From Aureispira anguillae (lineage in GTDB: Bacteria > Bacteroidota > Bacteroidia > Chitinophagales > Saprospiraceae), in assembly GCF_026000115.1 (NCBI RefSeq), contig NZ_AP026867.1:3095716-3159715 (forward strand): DNA of 64,000 nucleotides, read 5' to 3'. Both the position numbers and the translations under genes were made by a program. Numbering within the stretch: position 1 is the first letter of the stretch; each line of letters begins with the position of its first letter. The notes under the pieces were generated by a model. It made no database searches, was not told where the DNA came from, and was given only the letters and a program-made list of their open reading frames with translations. Below are positions 9,661 to 18,640 of this stretch, piece by piece.

Positions 9661-10224
9661 ATGAATTTACAAGCATATAGAGATTTATTTAAGGCAATTC
9701 TTAATGGCGAATTTGTTCAAGCTCCTTATGATAGTGAAAGCTATATCAATTATGTCAAATTGAATCATTCTAGAATGAAGCGTTGGACGAAACAAGGGGT
9801 GCTTACGCCTGCTCTAAAAGAAGCCATCGAAGCCATAAAAACTCCTCAAACTTGGGTATTAATCACAGAACCTTGGTGTGGAGATGCCGCCAATTCTGTG
9901 CCTTATTTAGAAAAAATGGCTGCGCTTAACCCCAATATTACAGTAGAAGTTCAATTAAGAGATTCAGGTAGTGAAATTGATCAATATTTGACCAACGGAG
10001 GCAAATCTATCCCCAAACTTATCGCTAGAGATCAAGCAGGTAATGATTTGTTTACTTGGGGACCTAGACCTAGCGAAGCACAAGCATTGGTACAGCAACA
10101 AAAAACTTCAGATGCCAAAGCAGAAGATAAATATGCCGAATTATTGCTTTGGTACAAAGAGGATAAGGGAATTTCTATTCAAGAAGAATTGATTCAATTA
10201 TTAACCGCTATCCCTGCTGTTTAA
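9661..10224 (+). CDS. thioredoxin family protein with single-cysteine WCGDA motif
   Basis: 187 aa, no signal peptide. The centre reads WVLITEPWCGDAANSVPYLEKMA, a thioredoxin-fold motif in which the usual CxxC is reduced to WCGDA, followed by beta-strand sequence and a cis-Pro-type segment SIPKLIARD. This pattern is common in a Bacteroidota and Firmicutes family of thioredoxin-like proteins (PF14595-type), whose members are probably cytoplasmic and involved in thiol or bacillithiol-type redox handling; the precise substrate is not known. With one cysteine it cannot act as a classical dithiol oxidoreductase. The gene stands alone on the plus strand and is convergent with the polyphosphate polymerase gene, 15 bp away. 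Confidence 0.85.
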   Translation: MNLQAYRDLFKAILNGEFVQAPYDSESYINYVKLNHSRMKRWTKQGVLTPALKEAIEAIKTPQTWVLITEPWCGDAANSVPYLEKMAALNPNITVEVQLRDSGSEIDQYLTNGGKSIPKLIARDQAGNDLFTWGPRPSEAQALVQQQKTSDAKAEDKYAELLLWYKEDKGISIQEELIQLLTAIPAV

Positions 10225-10239
10225 GTAACTTAATTATGC

Positions 10240-10875
10240 CTACCAACACAGTTCTATCCCTGTTACGTATTTAGAGTTTTTGGTGCTTCTAAATGGAAAA
10301 AATTGTGAAATTCGATCGGCTTCTGATTCGAACTCTTGTTCGTATTTCACTTCCAAAATATACACATTCGGTTCGTACTGTTGGTGTTTCCTAAATTGAT
10401 TGGTAGTTCTCATAGATGCATAGGAGAGCTCCCAATCAATCGTTACTCTAAACTTTTGATCTCTAGTACCAAAATAAGCTCGTTTGTAGGAATTTTGCAA
10501 GGTTGGCTGCAATAAGGCATAGGTACCACTCAAGCGATTAACTTCTTCACTTAGGGGTTTTAAATTATCAAAAGAAAAAGTAGCTACCTCATAAATTGTT
10601 TTTGTTCCAACATTATTTCTGCGATGCTTTAGTTCCAGTTTAGGGGATTCTATTAACAGGGGATTCCAGCCGTACCAACGAACTCGATATTTGTCTCGAT
10701 TGGCAATGCCCATCACATTCTCTTTGTAGGTGGTTAGATTAGGTGTATCAAAATAAATGTTATTAATTTGACGATCTGGGTATATTTTGAAGAGTCCAGC
10801 AGGATGCATTCGAATTGTTTGTAGAATAACATTGAGGTGTACTCCTTCTATCCTATATTTTCGCTCGTAACGCAT
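10240..10875 (-). CDS. VTC-domain polyphosphate polymerase-like protein
   Basis: The start is set at the ATG at 10875, whose A is also the last base of the TGA stop of the upstream gene (TGATG overlap), a sign of translational coupling. An in-frame TTG at 10983 lies inside the neighbour and is unlikely. The 211-aa protein begins MRYERKYRIEG and contains KYRVRWYG, LELKHRR, IDWELSY and, near the C-terminus, YILEVKYE: the alternating basic and acidic strand pattern of the triphosphate tunnel/VTC domain (PF09359), which in yeast Vtc4 makes polyphosphate from ATP. In bacteria such genes sit next to DUF4956 membrane proteins, as here. It acts on the cytoplasmic face of the membrane. That it makes polyphosphate in this organism is inferred from the family. 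Confidence 0.87.
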   Translation of the reverse strand: MRYERKYRIEGVHLNVILQTIRMHPAGLFKIYPDRQINNIYFDTPNLTTYKENVMGIANRDKYRVRWYGWNPLLIESPKLELKHRRNNVGTKTIYEVATFSFDNLKPLSEEVNRLSGTYALLQPTLQNSYKRAYFGTRDQKFRVTIDWELSYASMRTTNQFRKHQQYEPNVYILEVKYEQEFESEADRISQFFPFRSTKNSKYVTGIELCW

Positions 10876-11567
10876 CAGATAATTAGATCGGGTTGATCGA
10901 TAATAGAAATATAGGTCTGTTCTGACAATGCTAAAACAGCATCTTTTACTGTTTGTACTTCCTCTATAGATCCTGTCTTGCAAATAAAACTTAAATCTAA
11001 GCCCTTATTGGGAGTGGCATCTAGACGTTTTAGCTCAACGGCAGCAAAAGATTGTTCTAACAAGGTATGAATTTGGACAAGATCTGATAAATCAGTAGTT
11101 ATATTAATGTAGAAACGGTCTTCTTCTTTAAAAGCAGGACTGCTTGACATTCGTTTGCTGAGGTATAAAAACAATAAGATAAAAGCCACTACAATAATTG
11201 CAATCAATGGTTGATCGGCTCCTGTTGCTAGTCCTACACCAATTGTCAAAAACAAATAGGTCAATTCTTCTGGGTCCTTGATGGCTGCCCTAAAACGCAC
11301 AATAGACAACGCCCCTACCAAGCCCAAAGAAAGCGCTACAGAAGGTTTTACAATCACCATAATTGACATCGTAGTTAGTGCCAAGGGGACAAAATTCGCT
11401 GCAAAACGTCCTCGATTAGAAACCGCATTACCAAAACGAATATAAAAGTTAGACACTGCCATTGCTAATAGTGTGCAAACAATCAAATTAATAACAAAAC
11501 TTAAGGGGTGGATAATATCTTTCAGGTTAATAAAATATCCCGATAGGTGATTGATAAATTCTTGCAT
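10875..11567 (-). CDS. DUF4956 membrane protein
   Basis: 230 aa. N-terminal half hydrophobic with about four membrane helices (around residues 17-40, 55-75, 77-98 and 115-135) and the family core SIVRFRAAIKDPEELTYLF. The C-terminal half is a soluble ferredoxin-like domain (from about 145). DUF4956 proteins are typically encoded directly beside VTC-domain polyphosphate polymerases; the overlap with the next gene by one base supports obligate partnership. A plausible job is to anchor the polymerase or pass its product across the membrane, which is inference. The gene lies 46 bp downstream of mscS. Confidence 0.87.
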   Translation of the reverse strand: MQEFINHLSGYFINLKDIIHPLSFVINLIVCTLLAMAVSNFYIRFGNAVSNRGRFAANFVPLALTTMSIMVIVKPSVALSLGLVGALSIVRFRAAIKDPEELTYLFLTIGVGLATGADQPLIAIIVVAFILLFLYLSKRMSSSPAFKEEDRFYINITTDLSDLVQIHTLLEQSFAAVELKRLDATPNKGLDLSFICKTGSIEEVQTVKDAVLALSEQTYISIIDQPDLII

Positions 11568-11613
11568 AAGTTTACTAAAAATAGCTAGATTCTAAATCCT
11601 AAGATAAGATTTG

Positions 11614-12438
11614 TTATTGCTTCATATGAACGTCCATTTGTGGAAATGGTATGGATATTCCTTCTTTGTCAAATGCTTTTTTGACGTATTCCTGCATAAA
11701 ATAAAACGCCTCCCAATAGTCGGTTCCTCTTGTCCATACCCACACTGCTAAATCTACAGAACTATCGTTTAGTTTCTCAACCAATACTTGATGTTCTTGC
11801 CCTTCTTGGTGGACTAAAAATGGACAACCTTTAATAACAGACCAAATCACTTCACGAGCTTTGTCAATATCATCTTCGTAACCAATCCCAAAGGTCAAAT
11901 CAACTCTAATAATCCCTGCGCCTGTAATATTTTCAACAATTTCACTGGTTAATATAGAGTTAGGGATAACGATTAATCGTCGATGGATGGTTTTTAGAAT
12001 GGTATTAAAAATTTGTATTTCTTGGACAATTCCGATATTGTCTCCAATACTAATCATATCCCCTGTTCGAAAGGGCTTAAAAAACAAAATTAGGATTCCA
12101 CTGGCAAAGTTGCTTAAAGAACCCTGCAATGCTAAACCCACCGCAAAACCTGCTGCGGCCAACATAGCAACAAAGGAAGTTGTTTCTATCCCCAACAAAT
12201 CAATAGCACTAATAGAAACCACTAATTTTAGCAACAAGCCTAATAGGGTAATAATAAAAGGTCTTAAATCTTCATCAAATTTATTGGAACGCATTATTTT
12301 ATCCAACAAACTCATGGACTTGTTAATCAACTTAAATCCAAAATAGAACACGACCAACCCCAACACAAATTTAGGCGCATATTCTATTAACATTCCCCCA
12401 AACTTCGCCCACAACTCCTCTGCATTAATATCAAACAT
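11614..12438 (-). CDS. mscS: small-conductance mechanosensitive channel family protein
   Basis: 274 aa, close to the E. coli MscS length. Three membrane helices lie at about residues 15-38, 58-80 and 88-112. The pore helix is Gly/Ala rich (AAAGFAVGLALQGSLSNFASG), followed by the beta domain (GDMISIGDNIGIVQEI) and HRRLIVIPNSIL. MscS channels open under membrane tension and release solutes during hypo-osmotic shock. It is followed by DUF4956 and the VTC protein on the same strand and preceded by the Wzz-like gene (110 bp upstream). Whether it belongs with the polyphosphate genes functionally is open; polyphosphate is an osmotically active polymer, which makes a link reasonable. Confidence 0.93.
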   Translation of the reverse strand: MFDINAEELWAKFGGMLIEYAPKFVLGLVVFYFGFKLINKSMSLLDKIMRSNKFDEDLRPFIITLLGLLLKLVVSISAIDLLGIETTSFVAMLAAAGFAVGLALQGSLSNFASGILILFFKPFRTGDMISIGDNIGIVQEIQIFNTILKTIHRRLIVIPNSILTSEIVENITGAGIIRVDLTFGIGYEDDIDKAREVIWSVIKGCPFLVHQEGQEHQVLVEKLNDSSVDLAVWVWTRGTDYWEAFYFMQEYVKKAFDKEGISIPFPQMDVHMKQ

Positions 12439-12548
12439 TATGTAATTCTTTATATTTTTATGGTTCCTATAAAATCTTGTAAAAGGTCAAATTTATCACA
12501 AAATTTTCCAAAGAACAACTTTTATTTACACCTCAATAATAATTTAAC

Positions 12549-13694
12549 CTAAACGGTTTCCGATTCTTTTTTAGCAGGCTCTACCTTTACTACTTCTGCG
12601 GCTTCTTTTTCTTTTTGTTTCTTCATAAAATCCCTTATAAATTTACGCCCCACAATCAGCAAAAATGCTAGACCTCCTCCTACAACAATACCAACCAACA
12701 TATGCAAAAATGGGTTGGGAACAGCCTTGGACAAAGGATACAAAGGAGGGTCAATAACAGACATTGAAGGAGTTTGTTTTTGGCTTTCAAAAGAGACCCA
12801 AGCAGCTTCTTTGTTGGCAACAGCAGCAAAATAAGACTGAGTTGCTTGTTTTAAATCTGTGGATAAAAATTGAGTTTCAATCAAGGTATTATTTCGACCT
12901 TGCGCCTCTGCACTATGTGTATTTACATATTCAATGTATCGTTCTTCTGCTGCACTCAATTTCCCCCTGAGTTGTTTCATCCGCTCCTCTGCCATCTCAT
13001 AAAACCGCTTTTTTTGCTCCAAAGCCTCTTCACTATAATATCGATCTAGCTCTTGATACAAAGCCGTAATCAATTCATAAGAAAAATCTTCAGAGGTCGA
13101 AACAACTTTTAAATGCATAATCCCTCCCGAAGTAGATTCTAAAATCAAATGATTCCGCACAATCAAGTTGTGTACATACATCAAAAGATAATTGGCTTTT
13201 CTATTATAAGGGTCAATAGAATCGGATTCAAAATAAAAATCATCTTTTGCTTGAGGATCATCTGCCCCTCTCTTGTAATAAAAGTTCTTTAGGTAGTGAT
13301 TAATTAAAAAATCTTCTTCAGGAGTCTCTTCATCTTTTAATGTGATTTTATGAAATAAAACTCTAAGGTTAATTTTTCGTGTAATCAGAATTTCTTGCAA
13401 TCGCTTAAAACTCACGTTTGCCTCTGGTTTGGCAGAACTACCAAATAAACTAGCAATGTTTTGTTGATTTTCTGTTGCTAATTTATTGACCGTAAAGGAA
13501 AAATTGGCTGTATAAGTTGTTGGCGTGCTCAATTTTCGATCTCGCATATATTTACCAAAAAAGATGGCAAAAATAACAATGAGCCAAGAGTATTTAATGA
13601 CTTCAAAAAAATACTCCTTACCAATTTTAAGCATATCTGCTATACTCAATTGGTTTTCTTCCGACAGGGTTGTTTCTCTTTCTAAATTATCCAT
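12549..13694 (-). CDS. Wzz/GumC-type polysaccharide chain-length or co-polymerase protein
   Basis: 381 aa with two membrane helices that bracket a large periplasmic part: about residues 36-52 (WLIVIFAIFFG) and about 328-350 (MLVGIVVGGGLAFLLIVG). The periplasmic region carries a long coiled coil (about 205-300). A Pro-rich segment (VIDPPLYPLSKAVPNPF) precedes the second helix, as in Wzz and Wzc proteins. It has no C-terminal tyrosine-kinase domain, only a charged tail. Such inner-membrane proteins set polymer length or bridge to the outer-membrane exporter. It starts 3 bp after the stop of the Wza-like gene, so the two are surely co-expressed. Confidence 0.85.
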   Translation of the reverse strand: MDNLERETTLSEENQLSIADMLKIGKEYFFEVIKYSWLIVIFAIFFGKYMRDRKLSTPTTYTANFSFTVNKLATENQQNIASLFGSSAKPEANVSFKRLQEILITRKINLRVLFHKITLKDEETPEEDFLINHYLKNFYYKRGADDPQAKDDFYFESDSIDPYNRKANYLLMYVHNLIVRNHLILESTSGGIMHLKVVSTSEDFSYELITALYQELDRYYSEEALEQKKRFYEMAEERMKQLRGKLSAAEERYIEYVNTHSAEAQGRNNTLIETQFLSTDLKQATQSYFAAVANKEAAWVSFESQKQTPSMSVIDPPLYPLSKAVPNPFLHMLVGIVVGGGLAFLLIVGRKFIRDFMKKQKEKEAAEVVKVEPAKKESETV

Positions 13695-13697
13695 AAC

Positions 13698-16166
13698 CTA
13701 CTGCTTTGGGGGGTTCATGGCTCGAACAATTGCATAAATAGAAAGTGCAGAAACAGCTAATGCCAATGTATCTGTGATAATTTTATACCAATTAACAGGT
13801 TTTCTTTCTTTCTTTATTTTCTTTTCTTTTGCTCCTACATAAACCATGGCTCCCTTTTCGACTTTAGGATAAACCTTAAAAAACAAAAAGTGTCTAGTTT
13901 TTTTAACCATTCCATTGGCATATCGTACATAAACCAAACGCTGTCTTCCGCCCTGTTTCCAATCAATCCCTGCACCATATTCTTTGATGTAAAAATTAGC
14001 TCGTTTTCCTACATGAAACGGAATGTTAACCTTTCTAGGATTCTGGATTTCTTTTTTGTAGACCTCCAATAAAATTTCCTTTTTCTCAATCTCTGTTTCT
14101 GCCTTCTCAAGCTCTAAGTCTAATTCTCTCGTTGCAATTTCTGCGTTTTCTTTTACTGCTGGATGGTTGATTTTTCCTGCAATAGAAACCAAGTCTTTTA
14201 GTTTAGGAATACGAATAATATCGCCTGCTCTTAAGACATAATTGAACCTAGAATTTTCGCCTTCCTTTTCAAGGAGTTCCAAATCTAATAACACCAATCC
14301 GTCTCCTTGACGCATCAATTTAGCTCCTTTAAGAAAAGCAATATTCGTCCAGCCACCAGCACGTTTAATCAAGTCCCAAACCCGTTCATCATCATTGGAC
14401 ATCGTATAAGTTCCAGGCCACATAATTTCTCCGTGTATTCTAACATTTTTAGGCGCTTCAAAATCTTTTGAGGTACGAACAAAAATCTGGTCATAAGGCT
14501 CCAGAAAAAAAGCATCCGCTCCCTTTACTTTCAAACTGTCTTCTACGCTACCAATTTCTAAGGTTTTAAAGACAACATAAGTACGGTTGCCAGTAGCGTC
14601 CAATGTTAATCTAGAAATTTCAATATGACTATTAGAAGCCTCCCTTTTAAGTCCATTTGCCATGTATAAAACATCTGAAAGCACTAAATTATCACTAAAT
14701 TCAAAAGAGCCTGTTTTTCGTACAGCACCGTATATTTTTATATTGTACTTATCAATAAACTCAGATTTGTATTTGACCTCAATTTCATCAAAAGGGTTTA
14801 AGATTTTGTTCTCTGCTGAAGTAGGGTCATCCAACAACTCATGGACATTGATAGGGATATAATCTAAAGACAAATCTTCTCTTAACCGCTTGACATAGAT
14901 TCGTTCCATTACCGCAGAGCGAATAATTCCCGATTTCATTAAAACATCATAAATTGTTGTGTTGGCTTCCAACTCATAAGTCCCTGGCAACTTAACCGCT
15001 CCTTTCACGGTAATATAATTGGCATAAGCCTGTTTGATTGGATTAACATTGATTCGATCGCCATCTTTCAAGTCAAAGTTCTTTCCCCTGCGCACCAGCT
15101 CCGCTAAGTTTACATCGATTAATTTTTCTTCATCATTTTCATAACGAATAATTTGGATGTTTCTTCGGTAAGCATCTGGGCGTAGCCCTCCTGCATAATC
15201 TATCAATTCAATTAAGTTCTCTTTTTCAATCAGCTCATAAAAAAACGGCCGTTCAACAGCTCCCTCAATTTCAACAACACGCCCAGCAAGGGGTACATTG
15301 ATATAATCGTTGTTGTGCAAAAAGAATTCATCTGCAATATTAGGATTGTTCATAAACTTATACACATCCAATGTACGAGTTTTCATTTGAGAAGAATAAA
15401 CCTTAATCATCCGAACACTTCCAATTTGAGAGGGACCACCAGAAGCAACCAAAGCATTAAAAGCGGTATTAACCGCTGGAATCGTATAAGACCCAGGATT
15501 AAAAACCTCCCCTGTAATATTGATCGTCAAACTCCTAGAATAATTTAACTCTATAGAAACCTGAGAGTTCTTGATATTCATATGGTTTTCTAATCGCTCT
15601 ATAATTGCTTTTTTTGCCTCGGCAAATTTCATTTCTTTGATGTACAATCTAGGCACATGAATCCCCCGTTGAGGATTGGTCAAATTAATAAAACCTTCCT
15701 CATCAATAGCAACACTAGAACTGTAATCGGTTGCTCCCCAAACCGTAATCGCTAGCTCATCCCCAATTCCTAACAAATAACTATCAATGGCCTTAATATC
15801 TCTAGATCGAGTAAATAAAGACACGCTTTGATCCCTAAAAAACTGCTGCCCCCATATTTTAGCATCAGGTAATTGGGACTGTCTCAAATCAAATTTGATT
15901 TTGCGTTCTTCATCCTCTTTATCTTCTCCATTATCGGCATTCTCATCAACATCGGTATCATTCGTTTTGGTATCGCCCTTATCCGTATCTCCCTTTGTTG
16001 AACTTTCATTATTATTCCCTTTGTCCAATACTTTTTGAACGTTAGGATCAATAATAGGTCCCTCAGGTGTACTAGGGGTAACAGAAGGCGGTTCTTGAGC
16101 AAAACAAATTTGAACAAAAAGAATAGCAACCAGTGTAAAGAATAATCTAGTAGGGTGAAATTTCAT
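13698..16166 (-). CDS. Wza-like outer-membrane polysaccharide export protein with multiple SLBB domains
   Basis: 822 aa. Signal peptide (about 1-23, ending CFAQ), then an acidic low-complexity linker rich in Asp, Glu and Lys (about 30-90). A poly-export domain follows (about 125-210, LGIGDELAITVWGATDYSSS). Several SLBB domains come next, seen as repeated units of the form (V)xGxVxxPGxYx, for example ITGEVFNPGSYTI, VKGAVKLPGTYEL, IYGAVRKTGSFEF and IHGEIMWPGTYTM. The C-terminal end has one hydrophobic helix (LALAVSALSIYAIV). Such proteins form the secretion channel for capsule or exopolysaccharide. Length is about twice E. coli Wza because of the extra SLBB units, which is usual in Bacteroidota. 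Confidence 0.9.
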   Translation of the reverse strand: MKFHPTRLFFTLVAILFVQICFAQEPPSVTPSTPEGPIIDPNVQKVLDKGNNNESSTKGDTDKGDTKTNDTDVDENADNGEDKEDEERKIKFDLRQSQLPDAKIWGQQFFRDQSVSLFTRSRDIKAIDSYLLGIGDELAITVWGATDYSSSVAIDEEGFINLTNPQRGIHVPRLYIKEMKFAEAKKAIIERLENHMNIKNSQVSIELNYSRSLTINITGEVFNPGSYTIPAVNTAFNALVASGGPSQIGSVRMIKVYSSQMKTRTLDVYKFMNNPNIADEFFLHNNDYINVPLAGRVVEIEGAVERPFFYELIEKENLIELIDYAGGLRPDAYRRNIQIIRYENDEEKLIDVNLAELVRRGKNFDLKDGDRINVNPIKQAYANYITVKGAVKLPGTYELEANTTIYDVLMKSGIIRSAVMERIYVKRLREDLSLDYIPINVHELLDDPTSAENKILNPFDEIEVKYKSEFIDKYNIKIYGAVRKTGSFEFSDNLVLSDVLYMANGLKREASNSHIEISRLTLDATGNRTYVVFKTLEIGSVEDSLKVKGADAFFLEPYDQIFVRTSKDFEAPKNVRIHGEIMWPGTYTMSNDDERVWDLIKRAGGWTNIAFLKGAKLMRQGDGLVLLDLELLEKEGENSRFNYVLRAGDIIRIPKLKDLVSIAGKINHPAVKENAEIATRELDLELEKAETEIEKKEILLEVYKKEIQNPRKVNIPFHVGKRANFYIKEYGAGIDWKQGGRQRLVYVRYANGMVKKTRHFLFFKVYPKVEKGAMVYVGAKEKKIKKERKPVNWYKIITDTLALAVSALSIYAIVRAMNPPKQ

Positions 16167-16478
16167 ATGCTAGCTGTTTGAAGGCTATGTACTCTGTAAA
16201 GTTCGCTGGAGTTTGCCAAAAGACTTGCTTTCCCCTAAAGGCTCAACGAAGCTAATGATTAGATATTTACTTTACAGCATTACTTTGTTAAAAAAAAAAT
16301 CGTATAATTTTGATCCTCAGAAAAATAGGCCTTTGTTAGCCAAAACATTAAAAAACTGATTATCAAATTCATACATAAGCACTAGTACACTAATTAGCTA
16401 CGCCACGTAGTAGCAACGCAGTTACCACGTAGTAGCAACGCAGTTAATCAGCGGAGTATTTTTACTCAAAATTAGAGT
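16167..16478. other. intergenic region with inverted and tandem repeats upstream of the export genes
   Basis: No gene. It lies between rfbB (ending at 16479) and the Wza-like gene (start 16166), both minus. It holds an inverted repeat CTGTAAAGT (16194-16202) / ACTTTACAG (16269-16277), the tandem 22-bp repeat listed at 16403-16446, and on the minus strand the motif AATACTCCGCTGATTAACTG, similar to AATACTCCGTTAATTAGCTA at 48046. A separate promoter for wza-wzz could be here, but no clear TAnnTTTG box was identified. Confidence 0.55.
16403..16446. repeat. two perfect tandem copies of a 22-bp unit
   Basis: The unit begins CCACGTAGTAGCAACGCAGT and ends TA; copies occupy 16403-16424 and 16425-16446 with no mismatch. 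The preceding CTACG with the unit's own CGTAG can form a small hairpin. Such short tandem repeats commonly vary in copy number between strains. Confidence 0.85.
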
Positions 16479-17531
16479 TTAATCCTCGTACTGTGTTTCG
16501 TAATATTTTTGATACGTTCCAGACGTAACATTGTTTAACCAAGTCTCATTTGCCAAATACCATTTCACAGATGCTCTTAGTCCCTCTTGAAAAGTAACAG
16601 AAGGCTCCCAATTTAGTTCTTTAGCAATTTTGGTAGCATCAATCGCATAACGACGATCATGCCCTTGTCTATCCTTTACAAAAGTAATTAACTTTCTAGA
16701 AGTTCCTGCTGCTTTCCCCAATTCTTCATCCATAATATCGCACAATAACTCTACCAAGTCGATGTTCTTCCACTCATTATGTCCACCAATGTTGTAGGTT
16801 TCGCCCAACACTCCCTTGTGGTAAATGGTATCAATAGCTGTAGCATGATCGTTGACCCAAAGCCAGTCTCTAGTGTATTTTCCATCACCATAAATTGGCA
16901 ATGCTTTCCCTTCTTTTATATTATTAATACACAACGGAATTAATTTTTCGGGAAATTGGTGCGAGCCATAATTATTGGAACAATTGGATAAGACAACAGG
17001 CAAGCCGTAAGTATGGAAATAAGCACGAACCAAATGATCGGAACTAGCTTTTGAAGCAGAATAAGGCGAACGTGGATCATAAGATGTTTCTTCTGTAAAT
17101 AAGCCTGTTTCGCCAAGTGTTCCATAAACCTCATCGGTTGAAATATGATAGAACCGCTTATTTTCCATCTTCCCTTCCCATGCTTCACGAGCAGCAAACA
17201 ATAAATTGATTGTTCCTACTATATTCGTTTCAACAAACGCAATTGGATTCGTAATAGAACGATCTACATGAGACTCTGCCGCTAAATGAATAACACCATC
17301 AAAGTTATATTGCTCAAATAATGCTTGTATAAATTGGCGATCTACAATATCTCCTTTTACAAAGGTATAATTAGGTTTACCATCAATATCTGAAAGGTTC
17401 TCCAAATTCCCTGCATAGGTTAGTTTATCTAAGTTGACAATATGAGTATCAGGATATTTTTCTACAAATAAACGCACAACATGAGAGCCTATAAACCCTG
17501 CCCCTCCTGTAATCAATATAGTTTGCTTCAT
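16479..17531 (-). CDS. rfbB: dTDP-glucose 4,6-dehydratase
   Basis: 350 aa extended short-chain dehydrogenase. The Rossmann motif GGAGFIGSH (residues 8-16), HLAAESHVDRS, the STDEVYGTLG segment, and the catalytic YSASKASSDH Tyr-Lys pair are all present and diagnostic of RfbB/RmlB. It converts dTDP-glucose to dTDP-4-keto-6-deoxyglucose in the cytoplasm, the second step towards dTDP-rhamnose and related deoxysugars. rfbA, rfbC and rfbD are not in the window. It follows the UDP-xylose synthase gene (157 bp) in the exopolysaccharide cluster. Confidence 0.95.
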   Translation of the reverse strand: MKQTILITGGAGFIGSHVVRLFVEKYPDTHIVNLDKLTYAGNLENLSDIDGKPNYTFVKGDIVDRQFIQALFEQYNFDGVIHLAAESHVDRSITNPIAFVETNIVGTINLLFAAREAWEGKMENKRFYHISTDEVYGTLGETGLFTEETSYDPRSPYSASKASSDHLVRAYFHTYGLPVVLSNCSNNYGSHQFPEKLIPLCINNIKEGKALPIYGDGKYTRDWLWVNDHATAIDTIYHKGVLGETYNIGGHNEWKNIDLVELLCDIMDEELGKAAGTSRKLITFVKDRQGHDRRYAIDATKIAKELNWEPSVTFQEGLRASVKWYLANETWLNNVTSGTYQKYYETQYED

Positions 17532-17688
17532 TTTATTTACTATCTTATTTCATTCTTATTAAAGTTCTTTATAATACGCTTTAGTAAAGTCTCAAAAATA
17601 AGCGCTCGATTTAGCTAATCTTTTTGTTCTTTACTTCACCTCATTCTTAACGCTCATTTTTTGCTAATGAACCTATTATTCCTAGCAA

Positions 17689-18633
17689 TTATGTCGCTGT
17701 GGCAGGCACTACTTTTTTGAAATACTCATACGTTCTACGGATTCCTTCTGCTCGGTCAACTCTTGGCTCCCATCCCAATACTTCCTTGGCTTTTGTAATA
17801 TCTGGACGACGTCTTTTCGGATCGTTTACAGGCAAGGGGTGATAAGACAAGGTACCATTGCCTACCAAATCCAATACTTCTTCTGCAAATTCACCAATGG
17901 TAATCTCATCTGGATTCCCAATATTAACAGGCATAGAACAATCGCTTAACAACAAACGATAAATTCCTTCTACCAAATCATCTACATAACAAAAAGAACG
18001 TGTTTGAGAACCATCACCAAAAATAGTTAACTCCTTACCCTGAATAGCTTGTGAGAAAAAAGCAGGCAATACACGCCCATCGTCTACTCGCATACGTGGT
18101 CCATAGGTGTTAAAAATTCGAACAATACGCGTTTCCAAACCATGATAAGTATTATAAGCCATTGTAATCGCTTCCTGAAAACGCTTTGCTTCATCGTAAA
18201 CACCTCTTGGTCCAATGGGATTTACATTGCCCCAATAATCTTCTGTTTGTGGATGTACCAATGGATCGCCATAGACTTCAGATGTCGAAGCAACCAAAAT
18301 TCTAGCGTTTTTAGCCTTTGCCAATCCCAACAAATTATGAGTTCCAAGAGAGCCCACTTTTAAGGTTTGGATAGGAATACGCAAATAGTCAATTGGACTA
18401 GCTGGAGAAGCAAAATGAAGGATGTAATCCAAATCACCAGACACATGAACAAACTTGCTTACATCATGATGATAAAATTCAAATTGTGGCAACTTAAAAA
18501 GGTGTTCTAAGTTATCCATGCTACCTGTAATCAAATTATCCATTCCAATTACATGACAGCCCTCTGCTATAAATCGATCGCACAAATGAGATCCTAAAAA
18601 ACCTGCCGCCCCTGTTATTAATACCCGTTTCAT
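17689..18633 (-). CDS. UDP-glucuronate decarboxylase (UDP-xylose synthase)
   Basis: 314 aa extended SDR enzyme. [14 protein letters not shown] near the N-terminus binds [13 protein letters not shown], the [10 protein letters not shown] active-site Tyr-Lys, and [10 protein letters not shown] with RVLPAF are signatures of UXS. It turns UDP-glucuronate into UDP-xylose. Its substrate is made by the ugd product encoded upstream in the same direction, and the two genes are separated only by the ATPase/DUF4276 pair. The gene begins 7 bp after the DUF4276 stop. A different SDR specificity cannot be fully excluded, but the motif set and the ugd context agree. Confidence 0.9.
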   Translation of the reverse strand: MKRVLITGAAGFLGSHLCDRFIAEGCHVIGMDNLITGSMDNLEHLFKLPQFEFYHHDVSKFVHVSGDLDYILHFASPASPIDYLRIPIQTLKVGSLGTHNLLGLAKAKNARILVASTSEVYGDPLVHPQTEDYWGNVNPIGPRGVYDEAKRFQEAITMAYNTYHGLETRIVRIFNTYGPRMRVDDGRVLPAFFSQAIQGKELTIFGDGSQTRSFCYVDDLVEGIYRLLLSDCSMPVNIGNPDEITIGEFAEEVLDLVGNGTLSYHPLPVNDPKRRRPDITKAKEVLGWEPRVDRAEGIRRTYEYFKKVVPATAT

Positions 18634-18640
18634 GTTTGTT

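Noticed and set aside
10876-10983. N-terminal extension of the VTC protein to a TTG at 10983
   Set aside because: It lies wholly within the DUF4956 coding sequence; the ATG at 10875 overlapping the upstream stop starts exactly at the conserved RYERKY region.
16403-16446. CRISPR-like repeats
   Set aside because: Two directly adjacent 22-bp copies without spacers and with no cas gene nearby; a simple tandem duplication.
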